Assembly: GCA_014529385.2 (NCBI GenBank) | Contig: CM043958.1 | Span: forward strand, 151,946,793 to 152,010,792 | Length of the DNA stretch: 64,000 bases | Direction: 5' to 3' | Source of the DNA: Adiantum capillus-veneris | Taxonomy: Eukaryota > Streptophyta > Polypodiopsida > Polypodiales > Pteridaceae | Shown here: positions 21,593-33,135 of the stretch, one piece after another | How the letters are laid out: each line of letters opens with the position of its first letter | Numbering within the stretch: the first letter of the stretch is position 1 | Notes under the pieces: model-generated | The model's database searches: none | What the model was told of the DNA's origin: nothing | What the model saw: only the letters and a program-made list of their open reading frames with translations | Translations under genes and position numbers: made by a program

Positions 21593-24500
21593 ATGGCTGG
21601 TCTAGTGCCAGATATGGTGGGCGACAAGCCAAATTCAGATGCAAGTGAGCTTTGCAGAGCATGGGGAAAGGTCAGGGATCAAACAGTGCTTATCTTCTTT
21701 GATCCAGGTGCCAAAGCCAACTTCATTTCCCCAGAATTGGCTTCAAAGTTGGGAATCAGACCTGAAGAGATGGGGTATACAGCATAGGCAGGTTTGGCAT
21801 GTCCTGGCCATACAGAGGCTGTGACACCCATCATTGGAAAGTTGCGTCGACATATCCAGTCCTATGTAGATGCTGAAGAATTTTACATCATGCCACTGGA
21901 CGGATGTGATGTGTTGTTAGGTATTCCTTGGTTGTTTCGTGTACAGGGAATCATGGATGCCTACAACAAAAAGATCACTGTACAGAGCAGGGGAAAGACT
22001 CACATTCTGGATGTAAAGCTTAAAGGGGAGTCTATTCCTACTGTATCAGCTTCTGCTATTACTTCTGTAGTGAAAAAGCATCTTTCTGCATACTTGTTTT
22101 TTTGTTTTTGCACTGTCAGTGTCATGATTGAATGATCAAATTTATCTATGCTAGATAAAGAAAGGTCAATGTTTTTTACAACATACAGTGACTGTTTTTC
22201 CGTTTCATTACCGTCTCAATTACCGCCAGAGAGACCCAGGACCATGCGATAGATTTGGTGCCAGGCAGTAGCCCACTAAATAAGCCTCCGTACAGGGTTA
22301 GTGCGGCTCAGCAGAAAGAGATAATGGGCCAAGTACAGGAGTTGTTAGAAAAGGGCTGATTCAGCCCAGTTCATCTCCATTCTGTTCTCCAGTGTTGTTG
22401 GTGCAGAAAAAGGATGGCTCATGGCGTATGTGCATCGACTACCGTGCACTGAACAAGAATACCATCAAGAATAGGTTCCCTATACCTAGCAATGATGATA
22501 TTATGGACAAATTACAAGGAGCAGCTATGTTTAGCAGGATAGATCTAAAGAGTGGGTACCATCAGATCCGCATTAGATCAGAGGATGTGCACAAGACTGC
22601 TTTTAGAACGACGTTTGGCCTTTACGAATTTTTAGTGATGCCCTTTGGTCTCACAAATGCTCCTGCTACGTTCAATAGGATGATGGACAGAATTTTCCGT
22701 CCACACCAGCAGTTTGTTGGTACATTCTTTGATGACATGATAGTCTACACAAAGAATGAAGAGGAGCATAGGCATCACTTGGCCATTGTGTTCAAAGAGC
22801 TACGCAGTCGTAGGTTGCTCATCAATGCAAAGAAAAGTGAGTTTTTTCTGGAAGAGATTCAGTTTCTGGGACACATTGTCTCAAAGGATGGTGTCAGAAT
22901 GGATCCTGCAAAAGTTGAAGCGATCAAGTCATGGCCAAATTTGAAGACGGTGCATGATGTCCGAAGCTTTTTGGGACTATGCTCCTATTACAGAAGGTTT
23001 ATCCGAAATTTCGCTGAGATTGCTTCACCTTTACATGCTCTTCAAAAGAAGGCAGTCACCTTTAGATGGACACAGAAAGAGATTTCAGCGTTTAATCTCT
23101 TAAAGGAAAAGATGAGTTCGGATCCAGTCATTGTGTTGCCAGATCTTAGGAAGTCATTTGTGGTCCAGTGTGACGCCTGGGGTAGTAGCATTGGTGCAGT
23201 GCTAATGCAAGATGGCAGGGTAGTAGCCTATGAGAGCAGAATTTTGCAAGGGCCAGAGATGACCATGCAGGTCTATGAGAAAGAGTTACTGGCTGTGATT
23301 CATGCGCTCTTAAGTTGGAAACACTACCTGCTAGGTGCAAACTTTGTTGTCCAAACGGACCATCAGACCTTGCGATACTTCTTGACACAGACAAAGTTAT
23401 CTGAGAAGCATATGCGATGGGCAAATATCTTGTCCATGTTCCATTTTCAGATTGTGTATGTGGAAGGCAAGAAGAACGTTGTGGCTGATGCCTTGTCAAG
23501 GAAGCCACAAATTTCAGCTGTGTCAATTCCTTATCATCATGAACTTGATGATATGAGAGAACAATATGCAAATGATGAAGATTTTGCAAGGGTCTCGAGC
23601 ACCTAATGAATGGAGAACGTCATGAACACTATCTTCTTAAAGACGGGTTCATGATGATGCATGGCAGATTGTGTGTCACAAAGCCATTGCGACGCAGAGT
23701 TAGGGAAGAGAGTCATGTCCCACCATATGTAGGGCATCGTGGTATCGATGCTACAGTTAAAGCGGTTGAGACATTCTTCTATTCGCCTACATTGAGAAGG
23801 GATGTGGATGCCTTTGTGCGAGAATGCCTAATATGCCAAAAGGTCAAGTTTGACAGGCAAAAGGCACCGGGGTTATTGCAACCACTACCTATTCCAGATA
23901 AACCATGGGAAAGTATTGCTATGGATTTTATCTTTGATCTTCCGAGAACGCAGACAGGAAACGATGGTATTTGGACCATTATTTGCAGAATCAGCAAACA
24001 GGCTCATTTTATTCCTGTCAGGAAGAAGATAAAGCCAGATTAGATGGCACGCTTGTTTATGAGCAATATTTTCAAGTATCATGGCATGCCACAATCGATT
24101 GTTAGCGACCGTGATCCACGCATGACAAGTTTGTTCTGGAGAGGCTTGTTTGAGAATATGGGCACCACGCTCAAATTCTCTTCGTCATTTCATCCTCAAA
24201 CAGATGGGCAGTCACAAGAGGCAAATTCTACTGTCCTAGATCTGCTGAAGTGCTATGTGTCAGAGCATAAAGGAAAGTGGGAGCAGTATTTGCCATTGGT
24301 GGAATATGCATACAATAATACAGTGCATTCATGAAGTGGCAAGGCACCCTTTGAGATAGTTGAAGGTGGCAAGAAAGTTCCTCCCATACTGCATACAAAG
24401 GACAAGATATTTGAAGCAGATAAGTATGTTCAGGACATGGATGAAATGTACAAGAAGGTCAAAGTGGCCTTAGAAAGGACTCAGGCAAAGCAAAAGAAAG

Positions 24501-24940
24501 CAGCTGATCGTCACCGTCGTGAAGTGGTATATTCACTCTGTGATTGGGTGCTTTTACGCTTTGAAAAGGCAAGGTTAAAGAAGATGAAGGGCAAGGAAAG
24601 ACTGTTTCTAAAGCTCAGCTTGCGTTTCTATGGGCCTTTTCAAGTATGCGACATAATCAGTGATGTTGCATATACGCTGAAATTGCCTGACAGTTGGAAG
24701 ATTCACAATGCGTTTCATGTGAGTCTTCTCAGACCCTATGTGGGTGATGGGCCAGAAGATATGCCAGCTGAAGATCAGCCGGAAGTCGAGGAACTTGACG
24801 AGATCTTGGTCCCGGAACAGATTTTGGCACACAAAGAAAGGAAAGTGAAAGGCAAGGTTGCTAGGCGTTACTTGGTAAAGTTCAGAAACTATCCACCAAT
24901 GGATGCTAAGTGGATGGAAGAAGGTGAACTTGCAGAGTAA
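21593..24940 (+). pseudogene. pol of B+: protease, RT, RNase H, integrase, chromodomain
   Basis: Protease: [15 protein letters not shown] (about 21700-21745). [16 protein letters not shown] (about 22535) and [10 protein letters not shown] (about 22730), both intact. RNase H: EKELLAVIHAL with CDAWGSSIG, where the other copies have CDACG. Integrase: H2C2, first Asp in MDFIFDLPR (about 23920), SDRDPRMTS (about 24106), DGQSQEANS (about 24206), where the catalytic Glu position reads SQE. Chromodomain about 24800-24925 (EQILAHKERKVKG, RRYLVKFRNYPP, KWMEEGELAE), stop at 24938. Breaks: TAG 21784, frameshifts near 22085, 22230, 22355 and 23596, TAG 24041, TGA 24332. Confidence 0.93.
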
Positions 24941-25839
24941 CCAATTGTGTTATCACTTTACCTGGAAGCCTTCGATTTGCAACCTACCTTGACCCCTTGA
25001 GTTTCAAAGCTACATGGATTGTCAGTGTGACAATGGCTTCTGAAACAAATGATGTACATGGTATTTAAAGTGAGCTCAAATCAAATACCTGTTACATGAA
25101 TGTTAGAGCTGTACAGATTGTTAGTTTGGCAATTGCTCTTATGGAATGTCCAAAAGTTTGGTTAGTGCTAGATCTGCTAAGTGGGATGGAAGAAGGGTGA
25201 ACTTGCAGGATGTAACCAATTGTGTTATCACTTTACCTGAAGCCTCGATTTGCAACCTACCTTGACCCCTTGAGTTTCAAAGCAACATGGATTGTCAGTG
25301 TGACAATGGCTTCTGAAAATAAATGATTTACATGGTATTAAAGTGAGCTCAAATCAAATACCTGTTACATGATTGTTAGAGCTGTACAGATTGTTAGTTT
25401 GGCAATTGCTCTTATGGAATGTCCAAAAGTTGGTTAGTGCATAGAAGTGAGTATTTCTTGTCAGTTTGTCAGGATACAGTGATTGCTTCTATTGAATGTA
25501 CATGTGTAACTGCATTCTTAAACTGTCGGTTTGGTATGCTCGAAAGTGTTACGGGATCCAACGTGTACTATAAGACAGAGGGCAAATGTGCAGCTACCAT
25601 TTTGTCATTGGAAAGTTAGTGACTCAAAGCAATGGCAGAGTGCGAAGCTACCACTATGTCATTGGACAGGGTTCACACGCAGCAATACATGATCGACGAG
25701 GTGTTGAATACACCAGGGTTGACAATGAGCATGTATGTGTCGTATGTGTGTCGACAGGTGTTTGAATACATCAATGTTGACAATAAGTATGTACGACATA
25801 GATGCAAACGAGGACGCTTGAGATTTCAAGAGGGGGTTA
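24941..25839 (+). other. 3' UTR of B+ with a private tandem duplication
   Basis: Non-coding region between pol and the 3' LTR. A block of about 265 bp, including the last pol codons, occurs twice (about 24901-25165 and 25172-25440). B- has it once. The region ends with the polypurine tract AAGAGGGGGTTA (about 25829-25839). Confidence 0.85.
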
Positions 25840-27305
25840 TGTCACCAGCGTGTGACTACTATCTATCCTTTTTGTTGATTTCTTTCTTATTATCTATTTA
25901 CTTTCACTTTTTGGAAACACCCCTCGGGAAATCTAACTGCCCTGCATTGCATAGCTAGTGTGGAACTGTCCAGAGGGAGTCCAGGCTTGAGGGCAAGAGA
26001 GCACTAAGGTTGGACAAGGACTATGGTTAGCTAAAGTGAGGTCATTGACTAGCCAAAGTGGAATCCTTTGCTACAGAGGCTACATTTCAGTTTTGTATGT
26101 GGCTGCAGTGTACAAAGAGGGTCGGATGACCTAGAAAGATACAATGGCAGCATCTCCTAAAATTTAGGGAACTGCTATTTTGGGACCTGAAAATGTGTTG
26201 ACGTCATTATCTTCGGAATGACAAGGGGAACATTTTCTTACTCTGCCGTGAAGTCAACTGGGCAACCGGTTGGGAGATTTTTAGGCGGCAACCCCGAAAC
26301 GGGAAAATGCTTGTAAATGTGCCAAGTGGCACATTCTGGTGCTCTTGCCTCATGCAACAAGAAGTGGCGCTGAATTTTAAGCTGGGAGAGCCTCATTTTC
26401 AGATTTGTCACAGGTTAAGAGCTATGGAGTGCTTGCTTTCCCTCTTATGCACAGTGCGGTGCCAGGAGTGATGCCCTGCACGCTACGCACTGCCCTCTCT
26501 CTCCCCTTTGGCAGTATGTTATGCCCCTCTAGTGGGCTCTTCATTTGACCAATGTACAGTTGTGTGGGTTCGTGTGCGATTGCCGAGGCAAGAGCCTCTT
26601 GCACAGGTACTGGATTAGCTAGCGGCTAATCCCACCCGCAGGTACAGGTGAATTCGGAGAGGTTTCACGTTAGAAATCTCGTCCGATTCAAAGGGCAAGT
26701 AGCCCTACAGGTGCGGGAGCTCGAGGACTTTCTACGGATGGGACCGGCACGCGAAACGGAGCCCGAAACAGTAAATTACAGCCTGCTGTGTATTTTTGCA
26801 GGTTTAGGGTTTTGGCCCTTAACGGACCCTAATACCCCCAGGAGGTTCGGGGACGCTGTACAGGTGGTCTGGCGCATTTTCAGGGCTGAAAACAGAGAAT
26901 TCAGCGTGCTGCAGATTCTCGCCAGGTTTTGCGAAGTGCCCGTATGCGTCGGGAAAGTCAGTCAATGCATGGGAATACTGACTGTGAAGGGTTCTAGTAC
27001 AGTTATGTTGCCGAAATCAGGCCGGAACAGCTGAAATTCAGCCAAGTTTGTGCGGGTCAGCTTGTAGGGATCCACACATTTATTCTCTCTTTTAAAGAAT
27101 AAAGAAATACCGAAAGGGGCACCTAAGTTAGGGGCCAATCTGGTGTCCGTCTACTCATACAGGTGCAATCTAGCAGCCTGTATCCCTCTCCCCTTAGTTG
27201 TGTCTTGAAAGTACAGGTATAATAGACGACTAATAATGGGTGAAAGCTAAATCAAGGTTTAAAGTAAAGTCTACCGCCCTTTTTGGATTGAATAGGCCGG
27301 TTACA
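25840..27305 (+). repeat. 3' LTR of B+, 1466 bp
   Basis: TGTCACCAGCGTGTGACTAC to GGCCGGTTACA; nearly identical to the 5' LTR, differing by small indels. Contains AATAAAGAAATACCG at about 27097 and the conserved antisense 60-codon frame (26422-26604). Confidence 0.93.
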
Positions 27306-27901
27306 CATGAGAATTTGCCACTTGGCGCATTTACAAGCATTTTCCCGTCGCTGCTTAAAAATATCCTGACCGGTTGCCCAGTTGATTTCGTGGCAGAGTT
27401 GTAAAATGTTCCCCTGGTCATACCGGAGGTAATGACGCGAACCCATTTCACAGCCCAAAATAGCAGTTCCCTAAGTTTTAGGAGATGCTTGCGTTGGGCT
27501 CTCACTGGTCTTCTGACCATCTATCCTCATTGGGACGGCTTCCAAAAGTGCAATGTGGCCCAACTGTCGGATACTTTTTGTTGGTAGTCCCACCTTGACT
27601 TTACGCCTTAATTGAGTTCAATTCCTAGTATCCACCAACTTGCTAAGTGTGACGGGGGGACCTATATGATCTTGCTTCGAGCCCAGACATCCTCTTACCA
27701 TACAAATTCCAGTGCCGACCACTACCCATCTGCGGGTGAAACTACCGTTCACATTGGCCATGCAATGTCCGACCGTTTGCTACTTCAAGAGGAGGGTCTC
27801 TAAACAAATAAAATAAACCCCATTGGAAAGAAACCAACAACCAAGGTTAGCAGTTGCCACATCTTTGTGACATGGTTAAGAACTGCCACGTCCTCGTGAC
27901 A
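27306..27901 (-). repeat. Right LTR of composite C, second segment (U3 end)
   Basis: Continuation of the - oriented C LTR after B+. It ends CCACGTCCTCGTGACA, the reverse complement of the left LTR start TGTCACGAGGACGTGG. It is followed at once by GTTTC (TSD) and A3 RNase H. Confidence 0.92.
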
Positions 27902-29238
27902 GTTTCACTTCCAGATTGTCCATGTGCAGGAAGAGAAGAATGTGGTGGCAGATGCTTTGTCTAGGATGCCGTTGGTTCTGGCTATTTCCGCGATACATCA
28001 TAGGAGCTTCGAGGATATGATCGACCAGTATGCCACAGATACAGATTTTGCAGACATTTTCACATGAATACGGGATGGGGATACAGTAGCAGGATATTCC
28101 GTTCGGGATGGCTACTTGATGAGAAAAACCATGTTGTGCGTGACACAGCCGTGAGTTACACAGCCCCTGGGAAAGTATTGCAATGGATTTCATTTTTGAT
28201 CTCCTGAGAATACAGGGAGTTCACGATGGTATCTGGATTGTTATCGACAGATTTAGCAAACAGACTCATTTCATTCCAGTGAAGAAAACAATCAAGCCGG
28301 ATCACTTAGCGAGACTGTTTGTGGCCCAGATTTTCAGATTACATGCCATGCCTGAGACGATTGTCTCCGACAGAGACCCTAGATTTACGAGTTTGTTTTG
28401 GAAGGCAATTTTAGAGAACATTGGCACACGGTTGCAGTTCTCGTCATCGTTCCACCCGCAGACTGATGGGCAACAATCTGAGATTGCAAATTCAGTGGTT
28501 CTAGATTTATTGAAGTCTTATATCTCGGATGAGAGGACTCAATGGGAAAAGTACCTACCTTTGGTGGAATTTGCCTACAATAACACGATACACTCTTCGA
28601 TGGGAAGGCGCCATTTGAGATTGTTGAAGGTGCTCTGAAGGTTCCACCCTTCCTAAGTACGAAAGATAAGATTTTTGAAGTGGATGAATATACGCGAGAC
28701 TTAGATACGGCTTTTGCCAAGGTTCGTGAGATTTTGCAGAAGTCTCAAGAACGACAGAAAAAGGGAGCGGATCGCCATCGCTGCGACTTGAAATTGAAGG
28801 AGGATGATTGGGTGCTCTTACGTTTTGAGAAGGCATGCCTGAGGAAGAAAAAGGGGAAGGAGAGGCTTTTTCCAAAGCTTAGTATGCGATACTACTGACC
28901 TTTCCAGATCACTGAAAAGATAAATGATGTCTCCTTCCGATTGACACTGCCAGATACTTGGAGGATTCACAATGCATTTAATGTGAGTCTCTTGAAACCT
29001 TTTAAGGGTGATGTGCCTGATGATGGGGAGCGTGATGAACATCCCGAAGTGGAAGAAAACTAGGAGATCCTTGTTCTTGGCACATAAGGATACGAAGAAT
29101 AAAGGTAAAGTCCGAATTCGGTTCTTGGTTAAGTTCAAGAACTATCCTGCATTGGATGCAAAGTGGATGGAGGAGGAGGACCTAGCAGATACTCCTCAGG
29201 TTGTGAAACTTTACCTCGATGCTTTTGGTTTAGCATAG
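27902..29238 (+). pseudogene. A3 RNase H end, integrase and chromodomain
   Basis: Resumes with HFQIVHVQ and NVVADALSR. A deletion near 28150 (bases ACACAGCC repeat there) removes the H2C2 zinc region and joins directly to WESIAMDFIFDLL. Core: SDRDPRFTS (about 28368), DGQQSEIANS with one extra codon (about 28466). A lost base at about 28607 and TGA near 28898 break the frame. Chromodomain at about 29070-29190 (NKGKVRIRFLVKFKNYP, KWMEEEDLAD), stop after AFGLA at 29238. Confidence 0.9.
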
Positions 29239-29811
29239 TCTACTCCTCCAAATGGAACCTAGAATTGAGCTTGGTGGGAGATGTGGTGTTGTGGGATGCA
29301 CAAGAGGGGAGTTACTCCGCTCCTTTGTCAAGAGATGCCTTGATTTAGATACTAGAGTCACTGATGTCTCTTTGAGCTTCAGGGATACTGAAAGCTGAGA
29401 GTATTCTGTTGTATGACTTTATGAAATGGAATTCCTGATTATGATACTGATTTGTTCTTGACTTCTTGTGAGTGAAGGAACTGATAGACGAAATGACTGC
29501 AGCATTTTGGTTTGATTGATCTCGAATAGACATGGTTGTAATAGGGGTTAGTGAATCGGACATCGATGAGGTCCCGATTGGATCTAGATGCGATTGCTAG
29601 CTACATTGCCGATAAATCATGCTCTAAGATCTGAATGAATGTTGAATGTCATGTGATGTTCTGTGATGTGACTGTCGATTTGGTACATGTGCTAGAAGTG
29701 TGTTTCTAGTATGTAGGTACTAACAGTTAGTGTCTGCTAAGACGGTTTATGACTTTTGTCTATTTTGCAGGCGTAATCGAGGGCGATTACAATGCTTTCA
29801 AGGGGGGGGTA
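29239..29811 (+). other. 3' UTR and polypurine tract of A3
   Basis: Homologous to 5928-6522. It contains a short GTGATGT run near 29650 and ends CAAGGGGGGGGTA (29799-29811), the polypurine tract. Confidence 0.85.
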
Positions 29812-30073
29812 TGTCACAAAGTGATGACGTGGCAGAAACCCTAATTTCTGCCAGAAACCTTAAAACCTGCAAACCCTAATTGCTGCCATCCAAAAATCCT
29901 AATTTCTGGAAACCCTAACCCCAACTGCTGGCTGAAACCCTAAATGTGGCTGAAAACCCTAAATCAGGCGGCAGAAATGCCACGTGGTAGTAGTACGGAC
30001 ATCCGGATTCTACGGGGCTGGCAAAAAGCAGATTTGGGCGATGCAATTTGGCACACACACACACACACACACA

Positions 30074-30143
<70 letters not shown>

Positions 30144-30545
30144 ATATGCTTTATTTTTACTCTCTTGAGAGAGAGAGAGAGAGGATGATATGCTTTATTT
30201 TTACTCTCTTGAGAGAGAGAGAGAGAATTTTTGCTTTTAACTGAAGCTTTTGGGGCTTTGCTTTTGGGCATCTCTTGTAAACTTTAAATAAGTGGTTTAG
30301 GGCTCACTCTTTAGAGCATCTGGACGTAGAGTCTGAGAGTGAAACCCTAACCGCTCTCTTGTACTTTGATCATTGATTAATACATAAAGAATACCGAAAG
30401 GGGCGCCAGTCTTTGGGGCCAATATCTCTAGGCACGGAACTCTGCCGGGCCAATGCAAATCTGTTGTGATCTATGGATTGTTTTGAAGTGGTTATTTGGT
30501 GCTGTCGTGATTGATTCTTGACTTGGAGTGTCCAAGTCTGTTAGA
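29812..30545 (+). repeat. 3' LTR of A3, 734 bp
   Basis: TGTCACAAAGTGATGACGTG to GTCTGTTAGA. It has teloboxes (29836-29965), a (CA)n-(GA)n tract (30052-30139) followed by a duplicated block around 30140-30230, TATA-like TTTAAATA (30286) and the R motif (about 30390). TSD CGAGG follows. Confidence 0.93.
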
Positions 30546-31324
30546 CGAGGAGATCCCTTCTCCTGAATAGATTTTGGCACATAACATACGAAGAATAAAG
30601 GTAAAGGCCGAAGGCGGTTCTTGGTTAAGTTCGAGAACTATCTTGCATTGGATGCGCATGGGATGGAGGAGGAGGACCTAGCAGATACTCCTTAGATTGT
30701 GAAACTTTACCTCGAGGCTTTTGGTTTAGCATAGTCTACTCCAAATGTAACCCAGAATTCATCTTGGCCGGAGATCTGGTGCGGTCGGATGCACAAGAAG
30801 GGAGTCACTCCGGTCCTTTGTCAACAGATGCCTCGATTTTGATACTAGAATGACTGATGTCTCTTTGAGCTTCAGGGATACTGAGAGCTGACAGTATTTT
30901 GTTGTATGACTTTATGAAATGGAATTCCTGAATATGATACTGATCTGTTCTTGACTTCTTTTTAAGAGCAGGAACTGATAGACGAAATGACTGTAGCATT
31001 TTGGTCTACTTGATCTCTAATAGACATGGTTGCAATAGGGGTTAGTCAATCGGACATCAATGAGGTCCCGAGTGGATCTAGATGCAATTGCTAGCTACAT
31101 TGCCGATAAAATCATGGTCCAAGATCCGAATGAATGTTGAATGCATGTGATGTCTTGTGATGTCTAGTGATGTCCTGTGATGTGACTGTCGATTGGTACA
31201 TCTGCTAGATGTGTGTTCCTAGTGCGTAGGTACTAGCAGTCAGCGTCTGCTAAGACGGTTTATGGCCTCTGTCTGTTTTGCAGTCGTAGTCGAGGGCGAT
31301 TACAATGCTTTTAAGAGAGGGGTA
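30546..31324 (+). pseudogene. A1 chromodomain end, 3' UTR and polypurine tract
   Basis: After the A3 insertion A1 pol continues: GAGATCC, ILAH (preceded by an in-frame TAG), RRRFLVKFENY, EEEDLADTP, end of frame at AFGLA near 30733. The 3' UTR follows with GTGATGTC repeats near 31145, and the polypurine tract ends at 31324. Confidence 0.9.
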
Positions 31325-31732
31325 TGTCACAAAGTGATGACGTGGCTGTCCAAGAGCAAAAACCCCAACCCTAATTTCTGTCAAACCCTAACTGCTGCTG
31401 AAACCCTAAGCCTAAAACTTACAAACCCTAGTTTTTGCCAAAAACCCTAACTGCTGGAAACCCTAATTTCCTGGTGGCAGAAATGCCACGTAACAGCAGT
31501 ACGGACACGAAATTTGCGGCGGAAATTAGGGACTGGTTGACGGCAGCTTTTGACATTGCTTTCCTCTACGTAATTATAGAGAGAGAGGGGCGCCAGTCTT
31601 TGGGGCCAATATCTGTAGGCACGGAACTCCGCCGGGCCAGTGTCAATCTATTGTGAATTGTGAACTGTTTTGAAGTGGTTATTTGGTGCTGTCGCGGTTG
31701 ATTCTTGGCTTGGAGTGTCCAAGTGTGTTACA
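31325..31732 (+). repeat. 3' LTR of A1, internally deleted (408 bp)
   Basis: TGTCACAAAGTGATGACGTG start, telobox run 31365-31470, then a deletion that removes the GA tract and TATA region, then GAGAGGGGCGCCAGTC (remnant of the R motif, about 31586) and the CCAAGTGTGTTACA end. The A1 5' LTR lies left of the window. Confidence 0.9.
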
Positions 31733-32569
31733 CCTTCAAATCGTTTTTAAAGGTAATGTGCCCGAAGATGGGGAGCCTGATGAGCAACCCGAAGTGGAGG
31801 AAAACGAGGAGATCCTTGTTCCTGAATGGATATTGGCACATAAGGACAAAAAGAACAAGGGTAAAGTGAGAAGGCAGTTCTTGGTTAAATTCAAGAACTC
31901 TCTTGCATTGGATGCGAAGTGGATGGAGAGGAGGACCTAGCAGATACTCGTCAGATTGTGAATCTTTACCTTGAAGCTTTTGGTTTAGCATAGTCTATTC
32001 CAAATGGAACCCCGAATTCAGCTTGGCCGGAGATCCGATGCAGTGGGTTTGCACAAGAGGGGGGTCACCCCGCTCCTTTGTCAACAGATGCCTCGATTTT
32101 TGAATACTAGTCACTGATGTCCCTTCAAGCTTCAGGGATACTGAGAGCTGACAGTATTCTGCTGTATGACTTTATGAAATGGAATTCCGGAAAATATGAA
32201 AATTGATTTGTTCTTGACTTGTTTTAGTGCAGGAACTGATAGACGAAATGTTTGCAGCATTTTGGTCTGAATGATCTCGATAGACATGGTTGCATTAGGG
32301 ATTAGTCAACTGGGCATCTACGAGGTCCTGAGTGGATCTAGATGCGATTGCTAATTGTATTGCTGATAAATCATGGTCTAAAATCCGAATGAATGTTGAA
32401 TGTGATTTGTCATGTGATGTCCTGTGATGTCGTGTGAAGTGTATATGTGCTATATGTGTGTTTCTAGTGCGTCGGTACTAACAGTCAGTGTCTGCTAAGA
32501 CAGTTTATGGCTTCAGTCTGTTTTGCAAGCTTAATCGAGGGCGATTACAACGCTTTCAAGAGGGGGGTA
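31733..32569 (+). pseudogene. A0 pol tail (chromodomain) and 3' UTR
   Basis: Directly after the A1 LTR comes family A pol in frame from about KPF KGNVPEDGEPDEQPEVEEN, through EWILAHKDKKNKG and RRQFLVKFKN, to a one-base loss near DAKWME (31925). So A1 is inserted in the chromodomain-proximal part of another copy, A0, in the same orientation. The A0 3' UTR follows, with ATGTCCTGTGATGTC repeats near 32410 and polypurine tract CAAGAGGGGGGTA. Confidence 0.88.
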
Positions 32570-32934
32570 TGTCACAACTCGGTGACGTAGCTGCCCAATA
32601 CTCACACACAGATATCCTACCACACATAGATGTCACAACTCGGTGACGTGGCTGCCCAATACTCACACACATAGATGCGATTGCTAATTGTATTGCTGAT
32701 AAATCATGGTCTAAAATCCGAATGAATATTGAATGTGATTTGTCATGTGATGTCGTGTGATGTCAAGTGATGTCCTATGATGTCGTGTGAAGTGACTGTC
32801 GATTGGTATATGTGCTATATGTGTGTTCCTAGTGCGTAGGTACTAACAGTCTGTGTCTGCTAAGACAGTTTATGGCTTCAGTCTGTTTTGCAGGCTTAAT
32901 CGAGGGCGATTACAACGATTTCAAGAGGGGGGTA
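32570..32934 (+). repeat. Tandemly duplicated 3' UTR / LTR start of A0
   Basis: An LTR start (TGTCACAACTCGGTGACG) appears at 32570 and again at 32631, followed by a second copy of the 3' UTR (32671-32930, matching 32338-32569), then the polypurine tract again and the LTR start at 32935. The end of A0 has therefore been duplicated locally. Confidence 0.8.
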
Positions 32935-33135
32935 TTTCACAACTCGGTGACGTGGCTGCCCAGTACTCACACACAGATATCCTACCTTGGCTGGCCGAAT
33001 TGGGGACACTGCGGATGTGGCACTGCAGACCCGAAAAATGTGGCGTTGGGCTGACACGTGGCAGGCTGTACGGACATCTGCGTTTTGCGGCGGGATTTGC
33101 GACAACAGAAAAGCAGGGCAGCTTGCAACAGCTTT
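32935..33135 (+). repeat. A0 3' LTR, first segment
   Basis: Diverged family A LTR start (TTTCACAACTCGGTGACGTG after the polypurine tract). It includes a TGACACGTGGCAGGCTGTACGG G-box segment near 33052 and is cut at 33135 by element B-. It continues at 42562; both parts together give about 600 bp. Confidence 0.82.

Larger units (their letters stand above)
18382..27305 (+). mobile_element. Family B LTR retrotransposon B+, 8.9 kb
   Basis: Chromovirus with LTRs at 18382-19815 and 25840-27305, PBS TGGTTCCATTGCCGGGA directly after the 5' LTR, gag, pol and polypurine tract. The flanks share CATG (18378-18381 and 27306-27309), a 4-bp match where 5 is usual. The host is the right LTR of the composite C element, whose sequence is continuous across the insertion. 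Coding regions carry many stops and frameshifts. Confidence 0.92.
11463..27901. mobile_element. Composite family C element with oppositely oriented LTRs
   Basis: One insertion unit in A3 RNase H with a perfect TSD GTTTC (11458-11462 and 27902-27906). Its left LTR (11463-12928) is in + orientation and its right LTR (17514-18381 plus 27310-27901, split by B+) is in - orientation, so both outer ends are U3 ends (TGTCACGAGG). Inside, from the left: truncated gag end plus pol on the + strand, a polypurine tract (16601-16611), then the amino-terminal half of gag, leader and PBS on the - strand. The gag half missing on the left is the half present, inverted, on the right. Joining the outer flanks restores A3 RNase H. 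Confidence 0.88.
7321..30545 (+). mobile_element. Family A LTR retrotransposon A3, carrying nested C and B elements
   Basis: Full-length family A element: 5' LTR 7321-8012, PBS, gag, protease, RT/RNase H (to 11462), then after a 16.4-kb nested insertion the rest of RNase H, integrase and chromodomain (27902-29238), polypurine tract and 3' LTR 29812-30545. The TSD is CGAGG (7316-7320 and 30546-30550). The target is A1 pol just after the glutamate-rich linker that precedes the chromodomain. Its RT carries an Asp-to-Tyr change in the first catalytic block, and integrase has lost the zinc region. Confidence 0.92.

Noticed and set aside
30045-30270. Minus-strand Ser/Leu/Val/Cys-rich frame at 29915-30271
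   Set aside because: Product of (CA)n and (GA)n read on the other strand.
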